From Coix lacryma-jobi var. lacryma-jobi (lineage: Eukaryota; Streptophyta; Magnoliopsida; Poales; Poaceae), in assembly GCA_009763385.1 (NCBI GenBank), contig CM019823.1, positions 40,606,444 to 40,670,443 of the forward strand: 64,000 nt of DNA, read 5' to 3'. Under the pieces are notes generated by a model, which was not told where the DNA came from, searched no databases, and saw only the letters and a list, made by a program, of their open reading frames with translations. Below, in pieces: positions 23,736-34,105 of the stretch. Each line of letters starts with the position of its first letter. The first letter of the stretch is position 1. The position numbers and the translations under genes were made by a program.

Positions 23736-24948
23736 TTAGAACAATTCCTTCCCTTGCACATCAGGATTTGGTAAATCCACATAGGAGGGCACAAAAACCA
23801 GGAACCTGGGCCTTGTTTCTGGATCCAGCAAGCATATCTCCTTCACTTCAGCACTGATCAAATTATAGGAGAGCAACTTGTATCCTTCCACAGGGAGGAA
23901 AACAAGATCCCTCTCAGGATGAAACACGACCACATAGAAAATTTCAGACCAGAATTCATTCCCAGCATAATCAAACAGTATCTTCGTCTGCGGAGCCACT
24001 TCCATCTCAAAGCGGTGCTTCAGAATCCAATCCCCTCCTTCCTCGAAATCCTTCAGAAACCAAACCTGAATCATGGTGCAGCCGCAGCCTTCGTGCACGG
24101 CATAATGCAGGAATCCCTGAGACTGTCCGAGGCACCCGACCACCCCAATCTTGCTGGATACAGGCAATGGAATCAGACGCCACGCCAGGCCCTCTGGATC
24201 AACAGCAACAACCTTGTTCTCGCGGGTGAGCAAATTGACGAAGCCATTGATGAACACACTGCCCGTTCCTTCCACCAGCCTGACACGGGAGTCTCTGCAA
24301 GCGTGGCTCTGCACCCATTTGCCGGTCACCGACGAGAATACCTCAAGGCCCTGCACACAGAAAGTGGCCGCCTCACACAAATCCAACAATCCACCGCCGC
24401 CGTAGCCAGCACCGTCACCGTCGCCGTCGGTGTTAGAAGAAGCGTCATCATCGTCGGATTCTTCGAAATCGGAATCAAAGAAGACCCTCTGCACAGGCTC
24501 GGTTCGTGCAAAGTTAAGGACATGGAACCGTGGCGAGGCGCCGTGAGGCTCGAAGGCAGCCAGGGCCAGTGGCTGGGTTGCAGACATAGTGGCATCCACC
24601 GGCACCGGCACCGCCGCCGGCGCGGCAGAGGAGGAGGCCGTTGCAGCAGTCGAGGGGCAGGGCGCCGGCGCCACATGGAAGGAACCCAAGGCCGGGGAAC
24701 GGCGACGAGCCGGCCGGCGCGAACCGGACAGCGAAGTCGTAGTTGAGGTGGCTAGGGGCGTGGTTGGTGTAGAGAAGGCCCGCGAGGTCCTGGGGCAGCG
24801 TGTTGCGGTAGTCGGGGTGGTAGGAGAGGCCGTGCCAGGATCTGGAGACGCACCTGAAGCGGCAGAGCGACCGGTACGGGAGGCGGCGGAGGATCTCCAC
24901 GACGAGCTCCCACGGGAGAGGGCAGCCGCCGCCCTCACCGGACTCCAT
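23736..24948 (-). pseudogene. F-box protein gene, divergent partner, frameshifted
   Basis: The start at 24,948 gives MESGEGGG, an F-box at about residues 11-48 (LPWELVVEILRRLPYRSLCR...), then DCCNGLLLC and HYVCNPAT. The frame breaks near 24,575-24,600, just after CNPAT, with a net shift equal to skipping one base. Homology continues in another frame (PRFHVLNF, an acidic DSDFEESDDDDASS stretch, LEVFSSVTGKWV, GQSQGFLHYAV, WILKHRFEME) to the stop at 23,736. The combined product would be about 405 residues. The region linking the two halves is shorter than in the paralogues, so a small deletion is possible. The start codon is 175 bp from that of the plus-strand F-box gene. The 3' end is the source of the fragments at 18,352 and 19,386. 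Confidence 0.85.
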
Positions 24949-25123
24949 AGGTTTCCGCCGCCTGCCCTGTGCCCCGTGCCCCGCAGTGAAATCACAGATG
25001 GGCTGCCCTTGGGCTTCCTCTGGTCGAGTAATGGGCCGGGCCGCGTTTTACAGAGCAGAGGGGAAACCTTTCCGCACTCCGCAGCCACCGCTCAGTCACA
25101 GCGCCTCCCTCACACAGACAGCC
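24949..25123. promoter_or_regulatory. Shared (bidirectional) promoter of the F-box pair
   Basis: There are only 175 bp between the two divergent start codons, so both 5' UTRs and promoters must fit or overlap here. It holds ATGGGCCGGGCC and GGGCTGCCC, similar to the TGGGCC elements of plant promoters. No clear TATA box is seen in either direction. Confidence 0.6.
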
Positions 25124-26248
25124 ATGGCGGCGGGCTCCAAGGAGAGGACGAACCCGGCGATCTGCCTCACCGACGACCTCATCGTGGAGATACTCTCGCG
25201 ACTGCCCGTCAAGTCGGTCTGCCGCTTCAAGTGCGTGTCCAAACACTGGCGTGGCCTCATCTCCCACCCCGACCACCGCAAGAAGCTGCCCCAAACCCTC
25301 GCCGGCTTCTTCTACCACACCAGCAGCCGCAAGCGCTTCCCCGAGTCGGCCCGCCACTTCACCAATGTTACGGGGAGCGGCGCGCCCCTGATCTGCCCCT
25401 CCCTGTCCTTCCTGCCGGGCCACGCCGACGTCACCCTCTTGGACTGCTGCAACGGCCTCCTCCTCTGCCGCAGCCCGACGGCCGCGGGCGCCAACTGCTA
25501 CGTCGTCTGCAACCCGGCGACCGAGGAATGGGCAGCGCTGCCTGAATCCAGCCAGGCCGGTAAAATCTGCGAGGCGCGGCTGGGGTTCGACCCGGCCGTT
25601 TCCCCCAACTTCCATGTGTTTGAGTTCGTGCAGACGCGTGCAGCACCTGTATATGGCTACTTTGTCGATGGGCTTGAGATCTACTCGTCGGAGACCGGGC
25701 AGTGGGCTCACAGGGACAGTGGATGGAGTGCCGATGCGACCTTGTGGGATGGTATGAGCACTGTATTTCTCAATGGCTTTCTTCATGTGTTAGCATCTGG
25801 GCCTGAAGATGTACTGGTGGTTGACACCAAGGGGAACTCATGGAGAACAATCCCCGTGCCGCCTGGCAATTACGACGGTTTCATTGGGCACTCTCAAGGG
25901 CACTTGTACTATCTCAATGCGGTTGAAGAAGGTAACATGAAACTATCAATGTTTGTTCTTGAGGACTATGCTAGTGATGAGTGGGTCTTCAAGCATAGTG
26001 TCATGATTTTGAAGTTACTAGGAATGAGGACTTTTGATCTTGTGCAGGAATATGATCTGATCACGATTCATCCCGAGTGCCGCTTGATATTCTTTGTTTC
26101 AGATGTGGACCATACACTAAGGTGCTATGATATGGATAGTAGAAAAGTGTGTGTGATTCGCAGCATAGAGTGTGAGCTTGAGTACTTTTGGGAACGCTGT
26201 TTGTCCTATATACCCCTTTTCTCGGAGTCATTGGCTGCCTGGAACTAG
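25124..26248 (+). CDS. F-box protein (SCF substrate adaptor), intact
   Basis: A single-exon gene of 374 codons. The F-box is at about residues 15-55 (LTDDLIVEILSRLPVKSVCR...KHWRGLISHP). The rest resembles the F-box-associated domain typical of grass F-box proteins: DCCNGLLLCR, YVVCNPATEEWAALPE, FDPAVSPNFHVFEF, LEIYSSETGQW, FLHVLA, GHSQGHLYYLN, WVFKHSVMIL and a C-terminal CLSYIPLFSESLA. By family it should bind SKP1 and present a substrate for ubiquitination; the substrate cannot be told from sequence. I chose the ATG at 25,124 because the longer open frame upstream has no homology and would overlap the divergent promoter. It is the only intact member of the three F-box genes here and served as the frame reference for the others. 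Confidence 0.9.
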   Translation: MAAGSKERTNPAICLTDDLIVEILSRLPVKSVCRFKCVSKHWRGLISHPDHRKKLPQTLAGFFYHTSSRKRFPESARHFTNVTGSGAPLICPSLSFLPGHADVTLLDCCNGLLLCRSPTAAGANCYVVCNPATEEWAALPESSQAGKICEARLGFDPAVSPNFHVFEFVQTRAAPVYGYFVDGLEIYSSETGQWAHRDSGWSADATLWDGMSTVFLNGFLHVLASGPEDVLVVDTKGNSWRTIPVPPGNYDGFIGHSQGHLYYLNAVEEGNMKLSMFVLEDYASDEWVFKHSVMILKLLGMRTFDLVQEYDLITIHPECRLIFFVSDVDHTLRCYDMDSRKVCVIRSIECELEYFWERCLSYIPLFSESLAAWN

Positions 26249-28880
26249 AAAGCAGGGTGCAGGTTCACATCTAGCATACTGGAGACATCAACATTAAGTC
26301 AAATCATATCTTGATGTCGATCAACAGCATGGACAAGAAGTACTTCAATTTATTCAGGTACTCAATCTAGTTGGAATGGTTGTTGAGAGATGGAAATTGT
26401 GTTTATTTTGTAGAAGGCGAATGTTTGAATGCATTATATTTTGCTTCTTGTGCTAGATATTAGGTTTCACATATCCTGAATACTGGATGGAAAATAACTT
26501 TAGCCTTTCTGGAACTTCATACTCTTGATGTTAAAACAACAATTTACCCGTGTTTTTTTATCAACGGATATTTTAGTGTATATCAACCTCTGTGTTATTT
26601 GACTAAGCATATTCATGTGGCAAACTGGGAATACATGTTGTGTTGCCTCTGTTGTATATTATTATTTCACATCAGAATAGGGGAATTTTGTTTTCTGTTG
26701 TGGCATTATTGTCAATGATGATTGCATTGGAGATTATCGCAAATGGTTTAGCTCTCACTTAGCTCATTGTAAGAGGAAAGAAGCATAAATAGGAAACTGC
26801 AGAGAATAGCTTAAAATTACATAGAAGCTAGGGACTTAATGTTCTTCCAGTTGTGATTAACTTTCTTCTGTTAAGAGATGGAAACCCTTGGAGGTCTGGG
26901 ATCTTATAAATAACTAATATCTTTGGGGAGGCTGTGAACCTGAGCTGTGTTCCAACAAGCCATCCGATAAGTCCTTGCAGTATTTGAACTTTTAGGATCC
27001 TTAATTCCTGACACTAAGTATGCTATACTGTAAACAGATTTGCTATAGTGTGTACCCAGTGAAACACTCCCCCCTCGTCCAAATTTGAGGCCAATGAATA
27101 GACACTGTGTGGTCGTGCCTTCCTCAACTCCTCTGAAGCTAGAATTTGGGGAATAGGGGTTTGGGTTTCTGAGGGCTGGGGATGCCAGAATCCAGCATGT
27201 GTAAAAGGAAGGTTGGCGGCGGCAGGTCAGTCCAGCGGTAGTTCCATGGCAGGCGTAGAGGTGGCAAGGACGCAGGGTGGTGGAGACCAGTTATGTGGTG
27301 CTGGGGCAGGGGCGACGACAGCCATGACAGCGGGTACGTGTGGCAGGAAGGAGGTTGCTGTGGATACACGAGTAGTGTCTCCTCTAGCGAGGCCCTACCA
27401 CCCCAGTCAAACTCCAGACCGTCTGGGGCAGTGGTGGGGTGTCTTTGGATGCTGATCCGATAGTGGAAAGCTTCAGGTGTGAATGTGTCATGTCCTCAAA
27501 AAAAATACTCAAGTATAAATGTAATCAGGCATGTGAAGACTGATCTTATATAGTGAGTCAAGATCCTCTCTTCGTCTGATTTGAAGGTGAGTTAACTTTG
27601 TGTTTAGTTATGTCTAATTAAATTTCACAACACATGTTCTTACACCAAGCTCAATTTCACTATTCGGCATGAACATGTTACAAACGAAGGTCAACTTGCC
27701 TTTCACATGTTCCCTTCTGGATTTAACTACCAAACGTGACTTTTAGACATGAGGAGAAATTGTCTACCGGAGAACCACATGACCTTTTGGTTGAACTGCA
27801 GTGTAACTAGCCTAATGTGGAAATAAAAATAAGTCTTGAGAGGGAATGAAACAAAAGAGAGGATGAAGAGACGATAAAAGAGATTTGTATGGATCCAAAA
27901 ATGCTCTAGGTTTTATGACTCTGTTTTGCCTGATTCTAGTTGTATTTTCAAAAATCCAGCAAGATGCCAAATATATTATTCTGTGATTGGTGTACTAAGT
28001 TGACCTAGTAGCAGTAATACTCTCTCCTTCCACAAAAGAAAAGAATACAACTATGTGATTTGTTCAAGTCAAACTTTCTTCAAGTTTGACAGATTTTATA
28101 GTTAATATTATTGACATTTATTCTCCAACTAGATTTACTATGAAAATATATTTCATAATTAGTTTAATGATTAATGATACTTATTTTATTTAACTTTTTT
28201 TATATAACTTTAGTGGTCAACTCCAAATTGTCGGATTCCTTAGAAAGTGATAATTGCGTATTTTTACAGAGTATATACGATGATGTGAAAGTAGTGATAT
28301 TTTACTATGATTAGACGTGATTAAGCAGCCATGTGTGATGAAACATCTTCCGCCATCGTTAATATAAAACCATATCGTTAGTAGCGATGACAACGGACAG
28401 AAAAACTATATTTCTACTTCTGTTTCTATATTTTTTTTGGCAGAAACAGAAATGGGTTTGGAAAATGCAGTTTCGGAAACGGAATTGGAATATAAAGGTG
28501 CATGGAAACGAACCAATATGGTAGAAATTTAACACAAACGGTTGGAAGTGGGGAACTTAAGCCGGAATATTGCACATCTTTATACTCGAAATCACAGTCA
28601 TCTACAATGACTCTAATGATGTACTACGATATGAATATATTTGTGAGGTTGCACTACGATAAGGTTGCGGTGTGAGAGAATATTTCGACAGCGATATGAA
28701 TATATATTTTTTTTTCACAAATCACAGTTATACCTCATCATCGATATTGTCGGAACCACCTTCGTTCGACCGTAAGCATCACATCTGCGGACACTCAGAG
28801 CTAGCAATCTATAGCTTGAAAGTTGTGTGAAGAAATCCCATGCATGTACGTTTTCATGCATATTTCATCCTACCTTTCTC
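26249..28880. other. Intergenic region between the F-box gene and the LRR kinase
   Basis: AT-rich sequence with no supported gene. 27,060-27,440 is relatively GC-rich, with short frames on both strands and no recognised homology. A Stowaway-like element lies at 28,020-28,271, and 28,380-28,560 has repeated AACGG/GAAACGG motifs like hAT subterminal regions. Confidence 0.5.
28020..28271. mobile_element. Stowaway-like MITE
   Basis: It starts CTCTCTCCTTCCACAAAAG next to TA and ends ...TTTTTACAGAG next to TA. The interior (CAAGTCAAACTTTCTTCAAG) is typical of this grass family. The inverted repeat is short and diverged. Confidence 0.5.
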
Positions 28881-31800
28881 TCACCGAGTCACCAGCTTCA
28901 TCCGTGCTGACTCTAGCTCCCTGGAGACCTGCTTCATCGTGCTACGCTCTTTCGGCGACTCCATCGAGCATTGGAGCCCGCATTGAAGAACTGAAACCAA
29001 GCATCCATGGAGATCTCCTGGCCAGGGGTTTTCAGAGATTAGCCTAGTGTCGGTTACATCCATGACTCTGCCTGGGAAAGCCATCTCGACGTGCCCCCGG
29101 AGGCTTGACCCATCAGCGAATCTCTCATCGGTAGGGCTCACCCCAGTGAAGGTTTCCAATAGGAGGATGCCGTAGCTGTAAGCGTCACCTTCCACAGAAG
29201 GTTGGCTCCCCAATCCGTACTCTGAAAAACATCGAGTATTCATGTAAGTTAAAGATGATGGTTGCACAAATAATTACCTTGTTTTTTAGGTGCATTTTGT
29301 CTAATGGTTTTCGGAGTGGCCATTCAATTGGCAAAAGAAGCATGACATCGATCAACTAATTAATGGGAAACCTTTGAAACTCTTATATTTAGTACAGGAG
29401 TATATATATAATATAATACCTGGTGCTATATAGCCGATGGAACCATTGATTCCGCCCCTGCTTGTGGTGGATGTAGAGGCTGCGGCATCTTGTGGAACCA
29501 AAATTTTTGCCAAACCGAAATCACCAACATGTGCCATCAGTTCATCATCCAGAAGCACATTGCTAGGCTTGAGATCACAGTGTACAATTGGCACAGGACC
29601 CTGTTCATGAAGATAACCAAGTGCTGCAGCAACATCGATTGCTATATTCAGCCTTTGCATGACGTTAAGGATTTGTTCTTGTTGCTGCTGCTGCCGCCTA
29701 TTCATAGTCATAGCCACATCTGGATGCAAATGCAGCCATTGTTCCAAGCTACCATTTGGCATGTGCTCAAAGACCAATGCCTTGAAGTCGTCGTTTCCTT
29801 TGTGATCGATGCTAGAGCAGCAATTCAAAACTTTGATAAGGTTGCGGTGTTTGACACTTCGCAAGGTCTCACATTCAGAAAAGAAACTCCTGGAAGCGCC
29901 TTTGATCTTCAGGTCTAGAACTTTAACAGCAACATCTGTGCGGATGCCTTCAGAACCCAGAACACCCCTGTAGACAACGCCATAGCCACCTCGGCCGATG
30001 AGATTCTCCGATGAGAAACCTCTTGTGGCTTTCAGGAGTTCATCATATGAAATATTATTGTAATGACGAGGAGAAACCACAGCTGTCAAAGTACTAGCAT
30101 GCTGACTTCTTTGTGATCTCCTGATGACCAATTGCTGACATAGGATCATTCCCAGCAGGCATAAGAGTGCAGCAGCTACAGAGAGAAGGATTACCATGTG
30201 GACCCGAGAAATATGATGCCTATGCTTTGGAAAATCTGAAGGACATTTTGGCAGACGCAGCTCGGGGATCCCACCACAGAGTCCAGGGTTCCCTCTTACG
30301 TCTACTGCACTCAAATTTCTGAAGACACCTTCATTTGGTAACCGCCCTTCAAAATTATTGAAAGAGATGTTCAAATATAGAAGATCCATCTTGCCCATGA
30401 ATTCTGGCACTTCACCAGAAAGGAAATTTTGTGAGAGATCGAGCACTTGCAACCCTCTCATATTTTTCAAAGTGGATGGTATGGTACCATTTAGCTTATT
30501 TCTGTCAAGATAGAGGTTTTGCAATATCTGGCATCCGTCAATGCTACGCGGAATCTCACCTGACAATTTGTTACTTGAGAGGGCAATTGTCACTATATTT
30601 TTCAAGCTGCCAACTTGTGATGGCAAGGAGCCGTTCAGATTGTTATATGACAAGTCAATGGCAATGGACAGAGAAGGAAGGTCAACAACTTCCAATGGGA
30701 TGGGTCCTGTCAGTCTGTTGTTTGCGATGCCCAGGGCTACTAATGCTTTCTTATGTTTACCCAATTCGGCCGGAATACTCCCCGAGAAATAGTTGTTATC
30801 TAGAAGGAGCTCATTGATTTGGGTGAGGTTACCAAGAGTTACTGGGATCTCCCCCACCATCATATTATCTGACAAGCTTAATTTCCGTAGATTCCAAAGA
30901 TCACCAAGCTCCTTTGGAATGGTTCCTCCTAACAATGTGTCATCGAGATGTAGGGTAGTAAGATTGGTTAGCCTGCCAATCTCCATCGGCAAGCTCCCTG
31001 AAATTTGATTTGCAGACAAAGTAAGGTAGTAAAGACTGGCTGATAAATTTGCTATGGTTTTAGGTAGTTCGCCATGGAGCTGGTTGCTTGAGATATCCAG
31101 TAGTTGCAGATCCGAACAGTTACTCAAGTGATCAACAAAGCTCCATTCCTTGCGTGTCTTTGCCTCGAGCTGGTTAGAATTAACTGCAAGCCAATACAGA
31201 TGCTGCAGGTTTCCTATGCTTGATGGGATCGGGCCTGTGAGGTTGTTGAACTGAAGATCCACATGAGCCAGCGAAGAACAATTGGATATGGAGGTGGGAA
31301 TCGGGCCCGTAAATTGGTTGCCCCACAGGTACAGTTTTTCTAAGAGAGGGAAATTGTTGCAGATCCCAAAGGGAATGGTGCCATGAAGCATGTTATCACC
31401 AAGCTCCAAGTGGAGGATGGCTGATAAGTTATTACTACTATATATGGAAGATGGTAAATTACCTGAAAGTTTGCACCCATTCAGGTACGCAAACTGCAGG
31501 AGTTTAAGGTGACCAACAGAAGAGGGAATGGAACCAATTAAGTCGTTGTGGCTTAAATCAAGACTGAACATACTAGTTAGGTTTCCCATGGAGGGAGGTA
31601 TGCCTCCTGCTAAAAGGTTGCTTCTTAGGCTCAGTGTCTTAAGATGTCTCAGCTGCATTAGGTTGGAAGGGATTAGTCCCCGTAGGGTATTGTTTTTCAA
31701 ATTAAGGAATTGTAGACGCGAGCAATTTCCTAGAGTGGAAGGGATTACTCCATCGAGTGAGTTTAAGCTCAAGTTTAGGTACCTTAGCCTACTCAGATGC

Positions 31801-32153
31801 CCGATATCTTTAGGTATGCCTCCTACAAACCTGTTTTGTCTGAGATCCAACCGTTGGAGAAAGGTGATGTTCGATAAAGAGGAAGATATGTGACCTGATA
31901 GCTGTTTGGCGTCAAGAACAAGAGCAGTTACCCGCTCGGCATGGCGGTGGCCACATGTAACTCCTTGCCACTCACAGTGGTGTAAGGAGCCATTCCATGA
32001 TGACAAAGCCCCCAATGGATCTCCAGTGATGGACGCCTTAAAGGAGATGAGTGCAGAAAGGTCACTTACATTGTTCATGGTGGCATCGGCTACAAAAATA
32101 GAGAAAACTGAGCTCAGGGCGAGATGAGCTAAAAGGAGATAAAACTCTTTCAT
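28881..32153 (-). CDS. LRR receptor-like kinase, subfamily XII (XA21/FLS2 type), non-RD
   Basis: Two exons, 32,153-29,420 and 29,221-28,881, with a GT-AG intron of 198 bp in the standard position in the kinase domain (IAP|EYG), give 1,024 residues. In order: signal peptide (about 1-24), LRR N-cap with WNGSLHHCEWQGVTC, about 20 extracellular LRRs with GxIP repeats and many N-glycosylation sites, a transmembrane segment near residues 650-675, and a kinase domain from about 712. Motifs: IGRGGYGVVYRG, VAVKVLDL, HRNLIKV, HCDLKPSNVLL near 859, and DFGLAK. The residue before the catalytic Asp is Cys, so this is a non-RD kinase, the class that includes pattern-recognition receptors. Near residue 818 is a short Gln run. 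By family it would act at the plasma membrane in pathogen sensing; the ligand is unknown. I see no frameshift. Confidence 0.93.
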
Positions 32154-32223
32154 TATTGGACCTGAGATAATGGAAGCGAGAGGGAATTACACACAGACTG
32201 AAAGAGGCACCCCATACCTTTAA

Positions 32224-32242
32224 TAACACACACACACACAAA
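32224..32242. repeat. AC microsatellite
   Basis: A short (AC)n run upstream of the LRR kinase start codon, probably in its promoter or 5' leader. Confidence 0.8.
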
Positions 32243-32425
32243 ATTGATGTTGGAGTGGAGTATACGCCAGGGAAGAAATTTGACTTAGATGTTGATGGTT
32301 AGACTTTGAGTACATGGCTAGCATTATGAATTAAGCATAACTACCAAGAGAAATCGACACAAAAGTGTACGATAAATGCTCCAAGACTGACTTCTGACTT
32401 GGACTATTAGACGAACCGCAGCGGC

Positions 32426-32461
32426 TTCCGCTATGTGTTCCTGCAGGAACACATAGCGGAA
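32426..32461. repeat. Perfect 36-bp palindrome
   Basis: Both 18-base arms match exactly with no spacer; the centre is CCTGCAGG. The arms end in TTCCGCT/AGCGGAA, and AGCGG...CCGCT pairs recur over the next 100 bp (to about 32,545). It would form a cruciform or hairpin and may be a transposon end or foldback. Confidence 0.85.
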
Positions 32462-32699
32462 AAAACTCCCGCAGCGGAGTCCGCTACCGAGGAGAGAGGA
32501 ACGCGGCTTCCGCTATTCTGAGCGGCATAGCGGACGTCCGCTACCGCGCGTCGTGGGCCCGCACGTCCTCCTCTGTGCGTCGTCGTCGAGGCCGGCCGAG
32601 GGCCCGAGCTCGCCCCGCGCTGCCATGGCCGGAAGGAGAAGGGAGAGAGAGAGGGAGGCAGGGGCAGCACGAGGCTCCACCGCGCCGACGAGGAAGCTC

Positions 32700-33061
32700 C
32701 GACGAGGAGGAGGACCGTCGCGCCCTCGCCGGATCCGCGCGGGAGGAGGACGGCCGCGCCCTCGCCGGCTCCGGGGAGGAGGAGGACGGCCGCGCCTTCG
32801 CCGGATCTGGGGAGGAGGAGGACGGCCGCGCCTTCGCCGGATCTGGGGAGGAGGAGGACGACCGCGCCTTCGCCGGATCCGGGGAGGAGGAGGACGGCCG
32901 CGCCTTCGCTGCTCCGTGGAGGAGGAGGACGGTCGCGCCGTCGCCGGCTCCGGGGAGGAGGAGGACGGCCGCGCCGTCGCCGGCTCCGGGGAGGAGGAGG
33001 ACGGCCGCGCCTTCGCCGGATCCGGGGAGGAGGAGGACGGCCGCGCCTTCGCCGGATCCGT
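32700..33061. repeat. 36-bp GC-rich minisatellite, about 10 copies
   Basis: The unit is about 36 bp, built around GGAGGAGGACGGCCGCGCC followed by TTCGCCGGATCC, with some copies varying at the third positions of the last triplets. Because 36 is divisible by three, frames stay open on both strands (Gly-Glu-Glu-Glu-Asp-Gly-Arg or Arg-Arg-Gly-Arg-Pro-Pro-Pro-Pro repeats). One copy (about 32,881-32,916) differs at its right end. No conserved protein is recognised. Confidence 0.9.
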
Positions 33062-33752
33062 GTTCGTCGTTTCTCCATGGCCGCCGCGCGAGGAGCCGTC
33101 GGTGCGGGGGGAGAGAGAGAATGGGACGGGGGAGGGAGGGACGGAGGAGGAGGAGGAGAATAAAAATCTGACAAGTGGGTCCAAAGTGGTATAGAGTAGA
33201 AATATAGAGGGTGGATGAGTGCGGGAGAAAATAGTATAGAGGAAAGAATCTCGACGACTAGGCTAGAATATTTCTTTTAGAGGATGGAAATAGAGGAAGA
33301 TGAGTGTGGGTAGTCTTATTTCCTTGGAGCTTTGGATTCCTTATTTATCTCAACTCATGTTCAAAACAAAATCGCTCAGACCATCGTTTTCATTTTGGAA
33401 ACTGATTTTATAAATTGTAATGAATTAGTTTCCTTTTTCCAAAGATTCATCAATATTAGCAGGGGCGGATCAAGGGGGCTGGGAGGCTCCGGCCCCTACG
33501 GCTGATATATCAATGGAAAAATAGAGATGATGAGTGAAAAATATATAGAGAAAAAAAAGAAAAAACATGAAGAAATAGAGGAAATTCAGGAAGAAGAAGA
33601 TATCAGTCTCATCTTCGATCATGTTCCGCATCCGCTACTGAATATTAGATCTAAAAACCTAAGCACTTATAGATTCAACTGTTCATTATTGCTCGCTTGG
33701 CATGCACCTTTCTAGTTCAGGTATTGGCACAAAATTACAGTAAACATTTCTC

Positions 33753-33990
33753 GGGCTTTGTTTAGTTCCCAGAAGTTTTTGGGAAATGTACCATAGCACT
33801 TTTGTTATTATTTGACAAACTTATTCAAATATGGACTCACTAGCCTCAAAAGATTTGTTTCGACATGTACATACTAAAAGTATAATTAGTTATTTTTTAT
33901 CTACATTTAATGTTCTATGCATGTATCTAAAGTTTAATGTGAAGGGGAATCTGAAATTTTTTTGAGAAAGTTGGGGGAACTAAACATGGC
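33753..33990. mobile_element. Diverged MITE related to the one at 17,937
   Basis: It starts GGGCTTTGTTTAGTTCCC and ends with the inverse of GCCATGTTTAGTTCCCCC. The interior shares segments with the 17,937 element in reverse orientation (TTTGTTTCGACATGTACATA). Target duplication is not clear. Confidence 0.6.
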
Positions 33991-34070
33991 ATCAGTATGA
34001 ACTCTGCAGAGTAAGAGAATAATACGACTATATGAGCCTAGAGCGAGGTGTGTTAACTGTTTAAAGGATA

Positions 34071-34105
34071 CTAGCACAAATGCCCGTGCGTTGCATCGGA
34101 AGCGA
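34071..34105 (-). mobile_element. Helitron-type 3' terminus
   Basis: Reading the minus strand: GCAACGCACGGGCATTTGTG then CTAG then T. A 4-bp stem GCAC/GTGC (34,074-34,089) is adjacent. The sequence shares CAACGCACGGGCA with the end at 17,445-17,471. The element would extend to the right; the 5' end was not found. Confidence 0.55.

Larger units (their letters stand above)
19943..23980. repeat. F-box 3'-region tandem unit 3 (donor copy, split by a LINE)
   Basis: 19,943-20,020 and 23,324-23,980 match unit 2. The right end runs into the longer F-box gene and parts from units 1 and 2 after position 23,980. The RTE LINE at 20,021-23,323 splits it. Confidence 0.85.

Noticed and set aside
32700..33061. 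CRISPR-like array
   Set aside because: Units are contiguous with no variable spacers, and the genome is a plant.
32431..33194. Long ORFs of 200-250 codons on both strands
   Set aside because: They follow from the 36-bp repeat unit; no conserved domain, so reported as a minisatellite.
33430..33500. GGGGCGGATCAAGGGGGCTG stretch as a promoter
   Set aside because: It resembles a common dispersed grass repeat; no gene follows.
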